From an uncultured Oscillospiraceae bacterium (GTDB taxonomy: Bacteria; Bacillota; Clostridia; Oscillospirales; Oscillospiraceae): DNA of 49,838 nucleotides. How positions within the stretch are numbered: position 1 is the first letter of the stretch; each line of letters opens with the position of its first letter. Shown here one piece after another: positions 40,916-48,485 of the stretch. The notes under the pieces are model-generated. The model was not told the origin of the DNA and did no database searches. It saw only the letters and a list, made by a program, of their open reading frames with translations. Location of the stretch: assembly GCA_934654755.1 (NCBI GenBank), contig CAKUGQ010000017.1, forward strand, positions 1 through 49,838, in the 5' to 3' direction. Both the position numbers and the translations under genes were made by a program.

Positions 40916-43273
40916 ATGAGTTTTGTAAAATATCGTTTGAAGGAAGTCGCCACGGATCTGGGCATTGAGACCCGCGAGGTCGCCGAGATCCTGGGCAAGT
41001 ATTTTGAAAAGCCCCGCAGCAATACCAAGGTGCTGACGGACGAGGAACTGAATGTGGTCTTTGACAGCGTGACTCGCGCCCGTCAGGTCGCCTCGATGTC
41101 CGAGTCGCTCGACGCGCAGGCCGCCGCGCGTAAGCCCAAGGCCGCACCGAAGCCCGAGCAGCGCCAGAACCCGCAGGGCAGCCGCCCCGCAGCCGGAAAC
41201 GGTACAAGGGGCGAATCCCGCCCGGCACAGCAGACGTCCGGCAAGCCCGCCGAAGCCCCTGCCGCCAAGCCGCAGGAGGAGCGCAAGCGCGAGCGCCGCG
41301 TCGTGGACACCAAAGCCGTAACCGTCAACGCCGACCGCTTCGACGACCGCGTGGATTCGCTGGTCAGCGAGCGCGTGCAGAACTATTCCGGCGGCAAGCA
41401 GAAGATTACGCAGAAAAGCAAAAACAAGACCAAAGACGGCAAGAAAGCCCCGATGGGCAATAAGCGCCGCAACGAGGAGCAGGAGAAGATGCGCCGCCTG
41501 CGCCTGGAGGTCATCAAGAAAACCCCGCTGACCGTAAAAATTCCCGACGAGATTACCGTCGGCGAGCTGGCCTCGCGCATGAAAAAGACCGCCACGGAGG
41601 TCATCAAGGTCCTCATCAAAAACGGCGTCATGGCAACGATCAACCAGACCATCGACTTTGATACCGCCGAATTCGTCGCTACGGAGCTCGGCTGTAAGGT
41701 TGAAAGGGAGATTACCGTCACCATTGAGGAGCGCCTGATCGACGACCATCAGGACTCCGCCGACGAGCTGGTGCCGCGCAGCCCGGTCGTCGTCGTCATG
41801 GGCCATGTCGATCACGGCAAAACCAGTCTGCTCGACGCGGTGCGCAAGACGAACGTCGTCTCCGGCGAAGCCGGCGGCATCACGCAGCACATCGGCGCCT
41901 ATACCGTCGAGATCAACGGCAACCCCATTACCTTCCTCGACACACCGGGTCACGCCGCCTTTACCTCCATGCGCGCCAGAGGCGCCATGTGCACCGACAT
42001 CGCCATTCTGGTCGTCGCGGCGGACGACGGAATTATGCCGCAGACCATTGAAGCGATCAACCACGCCAAGGCCGCGAAAATTCCGATTATTGTTGCGGTC
42101 AACAAGATGGATAAGCCGGGTGCAAACCCCGACCGCATCCTGACACAGCTCACGGAGCACGAGCTGGTCCCCGCCGAGTGGGGCGGCGACACCGAAGTCG
42201 TCCGCATCTCCGCCAAGACCGGCCGGGGCATCGACGAGCTGCTGGAAACCGTTATCACAACGGCCGAGCTGGCCGAGCTGAAGGCCAACCCGAACCGTGC
42301 CGCAAAGGGCATCGTCATCGAAGCGCGGCTTGATAAAACCCGCGGACCCATCGCCACGCTGCTCGTGCAGAACGGCACGCTGCACAAGGGCGACCTTATC
42401 ATCGCCGGCACCGCAGTCGGCCGCGTGCGCGTCATGACGGACGACAAGGGCCGCTCCATTGCCGACGCGGGTCCCTCCGTCCCCGTGGAGGTCACCGGCC
42501 TTGCCGAAACGCCCGCCCCCGGCGACGAATTCGACGCCGTAGCCGACGAGCGCCTTGCCCGTCAGCTCGTCGAGCAGCGCAAGCAGGCCGAGAAGGACGC
42601 CGCCGCAAAGCTCGCCGGTAAGGTCACGCTCGACAACCTCTTTGCCAAAATGCAGGAGGGCGAGATGAAGGAGCTGAACCTTATCGTCAAGGCCGACGTT
42701 CAGGGCTCCGCCGAGGCGGTCAAGGCCAGCCTCGAAAAGCTGACGAACGACGAAGTGCGCGTGCGCGTGATCCATGCGGGCGTCGGCGCGGTCAACGAGT
42801 CGGATATTCTGCTTGCCTCCACCGCCAACGCCATCATCGTCGGCTTCAACGTCCGCCCGGATGCGGCAGCCGCCGCCTCCGCTCAGCGCTCAAATGTGGA
42901 CATCCGTATGTACCGCGTCATCTATGACGCCATCGACGAAATCGAAGCCGCCATGAAGGGCATGCTCGCACCGAAGTTCCGCGAGGCCGTCATCGGTCAC
43001 GCCGAAGTGCGCCAGACCTACCGCGCCAGCGCCGTCGGCACCATCGCCGGCTGCTACGTCAAGGACGGCAGGATTACCCGCGACGGCAAGGTGCGCGTCC
43101 TGCGCGACAATATTGTCATCTACGAGGGCAATATCGGCTCGCTCCAGCGCTTCAAGGACTCCGTGAAGGAGGTCGCCGCAAACTATGAATGCGGCGTTTC
43201 CATCGAAAAATTCAACGACATCAAGGAAGGCGACATCTTCGAGTGCTTCGTCATGGAGGAGATTCCCCGCTGA
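40916..43273 (+). CDS. infB: Translation initiation factor IF-2
   Basis: The 785-residue GTPase delivers initiator tRNA to the 30S subunit. It has an IF2 N-terminal helical domain, a low-complexity Ala/Pro/Lys linker (about 65-200), the G domain (GHVDHGKTSLLD, DTPGHAAF, NKMDKPGANPD) and C-terminal domains II-IV (QGSAEAVKASLEKL, FNVRPDAAA). GGAGGTGG precedes the ATG. Length fits Firmicutes. Confidence 0.98.
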   Translation: MSFVKYRLKEVATDLGIETREVAEILGKYFEKPRSNTKVLTDEELNVVFDSVTRARQVASMSESLDAQAAARKPKAAPKPEQRQNPQGSRPAAGNGTRGESRPAQQTSGKPAEAPAAKPQEERKRERRVVDTKAVTVNADRFDDRVDSLVSERVQNYSGGKQKITQKSKNKTKDGKKAPMGNKRRNEEQEKMRRLRLEVIKKTPLTVKIPDEITVGELASRMKKTATEVIKVLIKNGVMATINQTIDFDTAEFVATELGCKVEREITVTIEERLIDDHQDSADELVPRSPVVVVMGHVDHGKTSLLDAVRKTNVVSGEAGGITQHIGAYTVEINGNPITFLDTPGHAAFTSMRARGAMCTDIAILVVAADDGIMPQTIEAINHAKAAKIPIIVAVNKMDKPGANPDRILTQLTEHELVPAEWGGDTEVVRISAKTGRGIDELLETVITTAELAELKANPNRAAKGIVIEARLDKTRGPIATLLVQNGTLHKGDLIIAGTAVGRVRVMTDDKGRSIADAGPSVPVEVTGLAETPAPGDEFDAVADERLARQLVEQRKQAEKDAAAKLAGKVTLDNLFAKMQEGEMKELNLIVKADVQGSAEAVKASLEKLTNDEVRVRVIHAGVGAVNESDILLASTANAIIVGFNVRPDAAAAASAQRSNVDIRMYRVIYDAIDEIEAAMKGMLAPKFREAVIGHAEVRQTYRASAVGTIAGCYVKDGRITRDGKVRVLRDNIVIYEGNIGSLQRFKDSVKEVAANYECGVSIEKFNDIKEGDIFECFVMEEIPR

Positions 43274-43302
43274 CCCATTGCCCGCCCGAAGGAGGGTATC
43301 AC

Positions 43303-43671
43303 ATGGCATCCAACCGTATCGACCGCATTAACGAGGAGATCATGCGCGAGCTGTCCGAGCTGCTGCGTGAGGTGAAGGACCCGCGCGTGCACCGCACGCT
43401 GCTGTCCATTACCCGTGTGGAAACCACGCCGGATCTTCGCTACGCAAAGGTCTATGTCTCGCTGCTCGATAAACAGTACACGAAAGAGACCGTTGCCGGC
43501 CTGAAAAGCGCCGCGGGTTATCTTCGCCGCGAGCTGGGCCGCAGCCTGCAGCTCCGCTATACGCCGGAGCTGCAATGGCAGGCCGATGACTCCATTGTGC
43601 GCGGCGCGCACATTCTGGAGCTGATCAACAAGCTCGAGCTTCCGGAGGACGACGGCAATGGCGGGGAATGA
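43303..43671 (+). CDS. rbfA: Ribosome-binding factor A
   Basis: The 122-residue KH-fold protein assists late 30S maturation. RIDRINEEIMRELSELLREVKDPR and ITRVETTPDLRYAKVYVS are typical. AAGGAGGG precedes the ATG at 43303. It overlaps the next gene by 14 bp. Confidence 0.96.
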   Translation: MASNRIDRINEEIMRELSELLREVKDPRVHRTLLSITRVETTPDLRYAKVYVSLLDKQYTKETVAGLKSAAGYLRRELGRSLQLRYTPELQWQADDSIVRGAHILELINKLELPEDDGNGGE

Positions 43672-44614
43672 TCTGTCGCAAATCGCCGCGCTTCTGCGTG
43701 AAAACGACCGTTTCGCCATCCTGACGCACCGCCGTCCGGACGGCGATACCATCGGCAGCGCCGCCGCGCTCTGCCGCGCGCTTCGTGCGCTCGGCAAGCG
43801 GGCGGATGTGCTGGAAAACGGTGAATTTACCGAAAAATACCGTCCGTGGCTTCGCGGTCTGACCGCCGAAACGCCCTGTGAAGGCGCCTTCCTCATCGCG
43901 GTGGATGTCGCTGCAGCGGGAATGTTGGGCTATAATCTGACCCGTTACGCAGAGAATGTCGATCTTCTGATCGACCACCACGGCCGTAACCGCGGCTATG
44001 CCCGCGTCAACTACGTCGAGCCGCAAACCGCCGCCTGCGGAGAGATCCTCCTGCGGCTCACACGGGAGCTCGGCGTCACACTGACACGCGAAATCGCAGA
44101 GGCGGTCTATCTCGCCGTCTCCACGGACACCGGCTGCTTCCGCTACAGCAACACCACCGGCGACACGCTGCGCGCGGCGCTGGCCTGCAAGGAGGCGGGC
44201 GCGGACACCTTCTCCATCAATAAGGTCATGTTCATGACCCGTTCCCTCGCCCGTCTGCGTCTGGAGGCTCACCTGACCGAAACGCTGGAATTCTACGCCG
44301 GCGGAGCGGTCGCTCTGTGCGCCATTGACCCCGAAACGCGCGACCGTCTTGGCATCACCCCCGACGACGTGGACGACCTCTCCGGTTTCGCCCGCGAAAT
44401 TGCCGGGGTGGAGATCGGCATCATGCTGCGTCAGGGACAGGGCGAGGGCAAGATTTCCGTCCGCACTTCGGACGCCTATAACGCTGCAGAGATCTGCGCG
44501 CTGCTTGGCGGCGGCGGTCATGCCGCGGCGGCAGGTGCAAGCGTTCCCGGCGGCATCGCCGAGGCGCATGAAGCTATCCTGCGCGCGCTTCGCGACTATG
44601 GAGTGAAGCTCTGA
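43658..44614 (+). CDS. nrnA: DHH-family phosphoesterase (NrnA-type nanoRNase/pAp phosphatase)
   Basis: The 318-residue protein has the DHH motifs THRRPDGDTIGSA, VDVA, LLIDHHG and STDTGCFRYSN, and the C-terminal DHHA1 GGGGHAAAAGAS. NrnA degrades short oligoribonucleotides and dephosphorylates pAp. It overlaps rbfA and shares one base with truB (TGATG), so translation is coupled across all three. Confidence 0.93.
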   Translation: MAGNDLSQIAALLRENDRFAILTHRRPDGDTIGSAAALCRALRALGKRADVLENGEFTEKYRPWLRGLTAETPCEGAFLIAVDVAAAGMLGYNLTRYAENVDLLIDHHGRNRGYARVNYVEPQTAACGEILLRLTRELGVTLTREIAEAVYLAVSTDTGCFRYSNTTGDTLRAALACKEAGADTFSINKVMFMTRSLARLRLEAHLTETLEFYAGGAVALCAIDPETRDRLGITPDDVDDLSGFAREIAGVEIGIMLRQGQGEGKISVRTSDAYNAAEICALLGGGGHAAAAGASVPGGIAEAHEAILRALRDYGVKL

Positions 44615-45477
44615 TGGCCGAAGGAATCCTGATCGTTGATAAGCCCGCCGACTGGACATCGCAGGATGTCGTGGCAAAGCTGCGGGGCGTCTTCCATGAA
44701 AAGCGCGCCGGCCACGGCGGTACGCTTGACCCGATGGCTACGGGTGTTCTGCCCGTTTTCTTCGGCCGCGCCACCCGCGCGGTCGAGTTTTTCGAGCATG
44801 CCGAAAAGACATATGTCGCCACGCTCCGCCTTGGACTGACAACCAATACGCAGGACATTACCGGCGAGACGTTGGAAACACGGCCCGTCGAGGTTTCCGA
44901 TGCGGCGCTTACCGCCGCGCTTACGCGCTTTACCGGCACGCTCCGTCAGCTCCCGCCCATGTTTTCCGCCGTCAAAATCGGCGGAAAAAAGCTCTATGAG
45001 CTGGCACGGGCAGGCAAAGAGGTCGCGCGCGCGCCGCGTGAAATCACGATATTTGATCTGCGAGCGCTTGCCCGGCGCGAAAACGACATTGACCTGTATG
45101 TCCGATGCTCCAAGGGCACTTATATCCGCACACTCTGCCACGACATCGGCGCTGTGCTCGGCTGCGGCGGCTGCATGGCTGCGCTCCGACGTGTACAGGC
45201 CGGTCGCTTCACGGCACGTGAAGCACACACAATGGACGAGATTCTTGCCGCACCGGACAAAAATGCGCTGCTGCTTCCCACGGAGAGCCTGTTTATGCAA
45301 TACCCCGCGCTGACGCTGAGCGAGAAGCAGGAACGCCGCATCCGCGACGGTGCAGGCTTTTCCGTAACGGCCGCCCCCGGCCGATACCGTGCCCGCGCAT
45401 CAAGCGGCGATTTCCTGGCGCTGGTCGAGGTCTCCGACGGCGTACTGAAAACCGTAAAGAGCTTTTTCACACCGTAA
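44614..45477 (+). CDS. truB: tRNA pseudouridine(55) synthase TruB
   Basis: The 287-residue enzyme makes pseudouridine 55 in the T loop of tRNAs. GHGGTLDPMATGVLP holds the catalytic Asp39; KTYVATLRLG and CSKGTYIRTLCHDIG are further signatures. Starts by 1-bp overlap with nrnA. A repeat element lies between truB and ribF. Confidence 0.96.
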   Translation: MAEGILIVDKPADWTSQDVVAKLRGVFHEKRAGHGGTLDPMATGVLPVFFGRATRAVEFFEHAEKTYVATLRLGLTTNTQDITGETLETRPVEVSDAALTAALTRFTGTLRQLPPMFSAVKIGGKKLYELARAGKEVARAPREITIFDLRALARRENDIDLYVRCSKGTYIRTLCHDIGAVLGCGGCMAALRRVQAGRFTAREAHTMDEILAAPDKNALLLPTESLFMQYPALTLSEKQERRIRDGAGFSVTAAPGRYRARASSGDFLALVEVSDGVLKTVKSFFTP

Positions 45478-45480
45478 CTG

Positions 45481-45600
45481 CGCCGCCGCAATGAGCAAAG
45501 CGACGCGGCAGCCTCGTCCCCCCTTGTCATTGCGAGGAGGGTATAAGCCCGACGAGGCAATCTGATTTGGAGACTCACGGGGGCTTGCCGCACTCCTTCA
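45481..45600. repeat. CATTGCGAGGA-family repeat between truB and ribF
   Basis: The segment contains CAATGAGCAAAGCGACGCGGCA, TGTCATTGCGAGGAGG (45525-45540) and GAGGCAATCTGAT, all variants of the repeat at 18928-19017, here more diverged and without a perfect right end. Confidence 0.7.
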
Positions 45601-45657
45601 CGGTCCGGCAGTAACACGCAGCCTTTATAATGTAACATATATAATCAGAGGAACTCT

Positions 45658-46557
45658 ATGGAACAAACGTGCGTCCTTGCGCTTGGCTTTTTTGACGGCG
45701 TACACCTCGGTCATGGCGCGCTGCTGCGCCGCACGCGGGAGCTTGCCGACCGACTCGGCGTACCCGCCGCCGCGCTGACCTTCGATATCCATCCGGATAC
45801 GCTCGTATACGGTCACCCTGTCGAGCTGCTCAATACGCCGGAAGAACGTGCCGCGCTCATGCGCGGGCTATACGGCATCGACCGCATATTTATCCTGCAT
45901 TTCGACGCCGAGAGAATGGCACAGCCATGGCCGGATTTTGTCCACCGCACACTTTTTGATGCTTACCACGTCGTCCACGTCGTCTGCGGCGAGGATTACC
46001 GCTTCGGTGCGCACGGCGCGGGCACGCCGGAACGGCTCGCAGAGGCGTGCCGCGAGCGCGGCGCAGGCTGCGATTGTATCCCGCAGGTAAGGCTTGACGG
46101 CGAAGTAATCTCCTCGACACTTATTCGCCGTCTGGTTGCCGAAGGCGACATGGAGCGCGCCGCGCGTCTTCTTGGGCACAGCCACCGCATAACCGGGACG
46201 GTTGTCCACGGCCGCGCATTAGGGCGCACGATCGGAATCCCGACGGCAAACCTGCCGCTGCAGAAGGGCATCGTCGCGCCGCGCTTCGGCGTATACGCAA
46301 GCCGTGTCCGCGTGGACGGGCGCGATTGTCCCGCCGTAACAAACATCGGTGTGCGCCCAACCGTTTCCGGCAGCACACCGACGGTTGAGCCGTGGTTACT
46401 GGATTTTGACGGCGACCTTTACGGCAGGCCGCTCTGCGTGGAGCTGCTGAAGTTCCTGCGGCCGGAGCGAAAATTTAACTCACTCGACACCCTTCGCGCC
46501 GAAATTCTGTGCAATGCCGCGCAAACCCGTGCACTGTTCGCCGAAAAACGGGTATGA
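45658..46557 (+). CDS. ribF: Bifunctional riboflavin kinase / FAD synthetase
   Basis: The 299-residue protein makes FMN and then FAD. The N-terminal FAD synthetase domain has GFFDGVHLGH and STLIRRLVAEGD; the C-terminal flavokinase domain has GRALGRTIGIPTANL and the VTNIGVRPT motif. AGAGGAAC precedes the ATG. It ends the operon; a weak TATAAT in the gap suggests it may also have its own start. Confidence 0.96.
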   Translation: MEQTCVLALGFFDGVHLGHGALLRRTRELADRLGVPAAALTFDIHPDTLVYGHPVELLNTPEERAALMRGLYGIDRIFILHFDAERMAQPWPDFVHRTLFDAYHVVHVVCGEDYRFGAHGAGTPERLAEACRERGAGCDCIPQVRLDGEVISSTLIRRLVAEGDMERAARLLGHSHRITGTVVHGRALGRTIGIPTANLPLQKGIVAPRFGVYASRVRVDGRDCPAVTNIGVRPTVSGSTPTVEPWLLDFDGDLYGRPLCVELLKFLRPERKFNSLDTLRAEILCNAAQTRALFAEKRV

Positions 46558-46588
46558 TCGGCGCGAGTTCTTCGCACGCGCAGAACGC

Positions 46589-46617
46589 TTGACTTTTGGC
46601 GCCGCAGCCGTTACAAT
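46589..46617 (+). promoter_or_regulatory. Promoter of the tRNA-Arg region
   Basis: TTGACT (46589-46594), a 17-bp spacer and TACAAT (46612-46617). Confidence 0.75.
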
Positions 46618-46648
46618 AAAGGTGTTCGGCTCCACCCGGAACCGGATA

Positions 46649-46720
46649 AGCCCCAGCACCTCAGTTGGATAGAGCGTCCGCCTCCTAATCGGTAGATCGT
46701 TCGAATCCTGCGAAGGCTCA
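46649..46720 (+). pseudogene. Degenerate tRNA-Arg copy
   Basis: The segment CTCAGTTGGATAGAGCG, CCGCCTCCTAATCGGTAG and TTCGAATCC matches D, anticodon (CCT) and T loop parts of the intact tRNA-Arg 22 bp downstream, but the acceptor, anticodon and T stems have several mismatches, so it should not fold properly. It is probably a decayed duplicate. Confidence 0.6.
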
Positions 46721-46742
46721 AAACTGAATAATTGTTGCATAC

Positions 46743-46819
46743 GTTTCCGTAGCTCAGCTGGATAGAGCGACCGCCTCCTAAGCGGTAGGTCGGGTGTTCG
46801 AATCACCTCGGGAACGCCA
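46743..46819 (+). tRNA. tRNA-Arg(CCT)
   Basis: A 77-nt cloverleaf: acceptor GTTTCCG/CGGGAAC, D stem GCTC/GAGC, anticodon stem ACCGC/GCGGT with loop CTCCTAA, T stem GGGTG/CACCT with TTCGAAT, G73 and encoded CCA. The anticodon CCT reads AGG. Confidence 0.93.
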
Positions 46820-46825
46820 TAATGT

Positions 46826-46877
46826 GGAGACAAAAAGGATGTCTCCTGCGAAAAGCCCGAATATATCGGGCTTTTTT
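46826..46877 (+). terminator. Terminator of tRNA-Arg
   Basis: A small stem GGAGAC/GTCTCC is followed by AAAAGCCCGA (46851-46860), loop ATATA, TCGGGCTTTT and T. From here to 47046 I see no gene. Confidence 0.8.
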
Positions 46878-47046
46878 GCTACCCAAACGGCGATTTTTCT
46901 CTGTACCAAAACGCAGATGTAAAAATCGCCGTTTGCCCTTTGTGGATAGACTTGAACTCCCGAAAAGTAAATATCAGATACTCAGGCAGATAGAAATCAA
47001 AAATCTATCTGCCTTTTTTATTGCCATCAAAAAGGAGAAATCAAAT

Positions 47047-47788
47047 ATGCTACAGAAAGAATTAGCCAAACGGCTCAAGGCTCGGTACGACACCAAGATG
47101 GACAGCAACGAATGGTTGGAGGTGTCCTCCGACGGCATCCCCCTCTGCCGGATAAAATACAACGGTCAATTTCTAAGCAACGACGACCAAAACCTATCCG
47201 ATGAGTACCGCAGTAAAATTGCAGACATTCAGGATGAGATCTCTACGGTGCGTGAATATGTAGGACTGTATGAACACGCACCGCAGATGAAAGCCGACGG
47301 CGTCTCTGATTACAGACAGCTTGCCGCTTTCGGGGATACCGTGTTGGCGGCGACCTACAGCGAAAAGAACGGTTTTATGTTCTGCACATGGAAGCAGAAT
47401 GAAAGTGGCAACTCGGTGTTCTGGGGAGATTATTCTCCGAACTATGAATATGTCAAAGAAGCCTTTGCCGTGCGCTCAGGTCTCGTCAGCAAGCCTCGTC
47501 TCTTCTCCGAAAAAGAATCGACAGACCTTTATCGCTGTGTGGACTTCGCCAAAGCCAACTGTGAAACACTGACCTATGAGCAGGAACGGCAGCTGGATAC
47601 GCCGGACGAACGAGAACAACGAATGTTGGCCTGCCATCCCGACCATAGCCGCCGACCTCAAGTATTCGCCATCCACCGTCCGCCGCGGGATCCGTGACCT
47701 TAAAAAAGCAGGGCTTCTCGAAACCGAGCAGCGATATCGCAAGAAGGGCGGCAAGAGCAGTCTGCTGTTTCGGCTGAAAGCGGAGTGA
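47047..47788 (+). pseudogene. Frameshifted integrative-element gene with C-terminal HTH
   Basis: From the ATG at 47047 (upstream AAAGGAG) the frame runs through a soluble domain of unknown function (MLQKELAKRLKARYD..., GDYSPNYEYVKEAFAVRSGL) to about 47640, where the meaning passes to another frame: IPTIAADLKYSPSTVRRGIR and LLETEQRYRKKGGKSS, a winged-HTH-like C-terminus ending at 47788. The first frame instead ends at 47697 with a nonsense tail. This looks like one element protein broken by a small indel, or two genes fused by a deletion. The region is more AT-rich than its neighbours. Function unknown. Confidence 0.6.
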
Positions 47789-47799
47789 AAAAGCAAAGC

Positions 47800-47994
47800 G
47801 CTCCGCCAAGGGGCAACTGCGCTCTCGGGGTCCCCGAAAAGCTGTATAGCTTTTTGGGGAGAGGAGGAGCAACGAAGCAGATGAGCTTTTGCTGTTTTAC
47901 GGCAAAACGAATAGTGCGGAGTTTGCGACGACGAAGTGACAGGTGCCACCTGTCATGGTGGAAGGAGAAAGCGAGCTACCCAACTGAAGAATAA
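47800..47994. other. Non-coding region with palindromes, candidate oriT
   Basis: Arms CCCCGAAAAGCT (47832-47843) and AGCTTTTTGGGG (47848-47859), and the 19-bp palindrome TGACAGGTGCCACCTGTCA (47937-47955), lie close together in a stretch without a credible gene. Such paired palindromes resemble the transfer origins that precede mobilisation genes in gut Firmicutes elements. No relaxase follows here, so it would be a remnant. Confidence 0.4.
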
Positions 47995-48110
47995 CTACAG
48001 CAGAAAGAAAAGCAAGAGGATATATGCGGTTTGTAAGAGTCTGTTATCCGGCAGATATTCGGCAAGGCAAATCGAACCTAAACCGACTGTGCTTTTTCTT
48101 TCTGCTGTAG
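47995..48110. mobile_element. 116-bp MITE-like element with terminal inverted repeats
   Basis: CTACAGCAGAAAGAAAAGC (47995-48013) and its near-exact reverse complement (48091-48110, one extra T) bound about 75 bp of unique sequence. No transposase is inside. A clear target duplication is not visible, so it could also be a long stem-loop. Confidence 0.45.
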
Positions 48111-48159
48111 TGAAAGCGTGAAAAAACCACAAAAAATAAATTTATCGCTTTATAACCCG

Positions 48160-48188
48160 TTGTGTTTTTCACAGAAATATGCTATTAT
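48160..48188 (+). promoter_or_regulatory. Promoter of the XRE/MFS-LuxR gene pair
   Basis: TTGTGT (48160-48165), a 17-bp spacer and TATTAT (48183-48188), about 75 bp upstream of the XRE gene. Confidence 0.45.
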
Positions 48189-48264
48189 ATTCTTGACAGT
48201 CACTTCTGCTGTTTTCGGATTTTGTTCGGAGAAAGCAAACCCTAATTGAATCGAGGCTGACGAT

Positions 48265-48474
48265 ATGAATATTAGCTATAAAAAGCTCTGGAAATTGCTG
48301 ATTGACAGGGATATGAAAAAGAAGGACCTGGAAAAGACTGCGGGCATCAGCAACTATGTCATTTCCAAAATGACACGGAATGAAAATATCACGGTTGAAA
48401 CCGTGGGAAAGATCTGCAAAGCGCTGAATTGTACGCCGAATGACATGTTGGAATTCGTGTCCGACAGTGAGTAA
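48265..48474 (+). CDS. Small Cro/CI-type HTH regulator
   Basis: The 69-residue protein is a single XRE domain (KKDLEKTAGISNYVISKMTR, ITVETVGKICKALNCTPNDM). Such proteins are common on mobile elements. The ATG at 48265 is used for lack of a better start; the upstream site is weak. It ends 11 bp before the membrane regulator gene and is probably co-transcribed with it. Confidence 0.85.
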   Translation: MNISYKKLWKLLIDRDMKKKDLEKTAGISNYVISKMTRNENITVETVGKICKALNCTPNDMLEFVSDSE

Positions 48475-48485
48475 GAGGTTTGATT

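Noticed and set aside
40457..42775. A 772-codon minus-strand frame opposite ylxQ and infB
   Set aside because: Antisense shadow of well-identified genes.
47785..47994. A 69-codon plus-strand frame in the palindrome region
   Set aside because: Its sequence is simply the translation of the paired palindromes and surrounding DNA; I treat the stretch as non-coding, possibly oriT.
48193..48221. TTGACA at about 48193 as the -35 of the XRE gene
   Set aside because: No -10-like sequence lies 16-18 bp downstream; TTGTGT-N17-TATTAT at 48160-48188 fits better.
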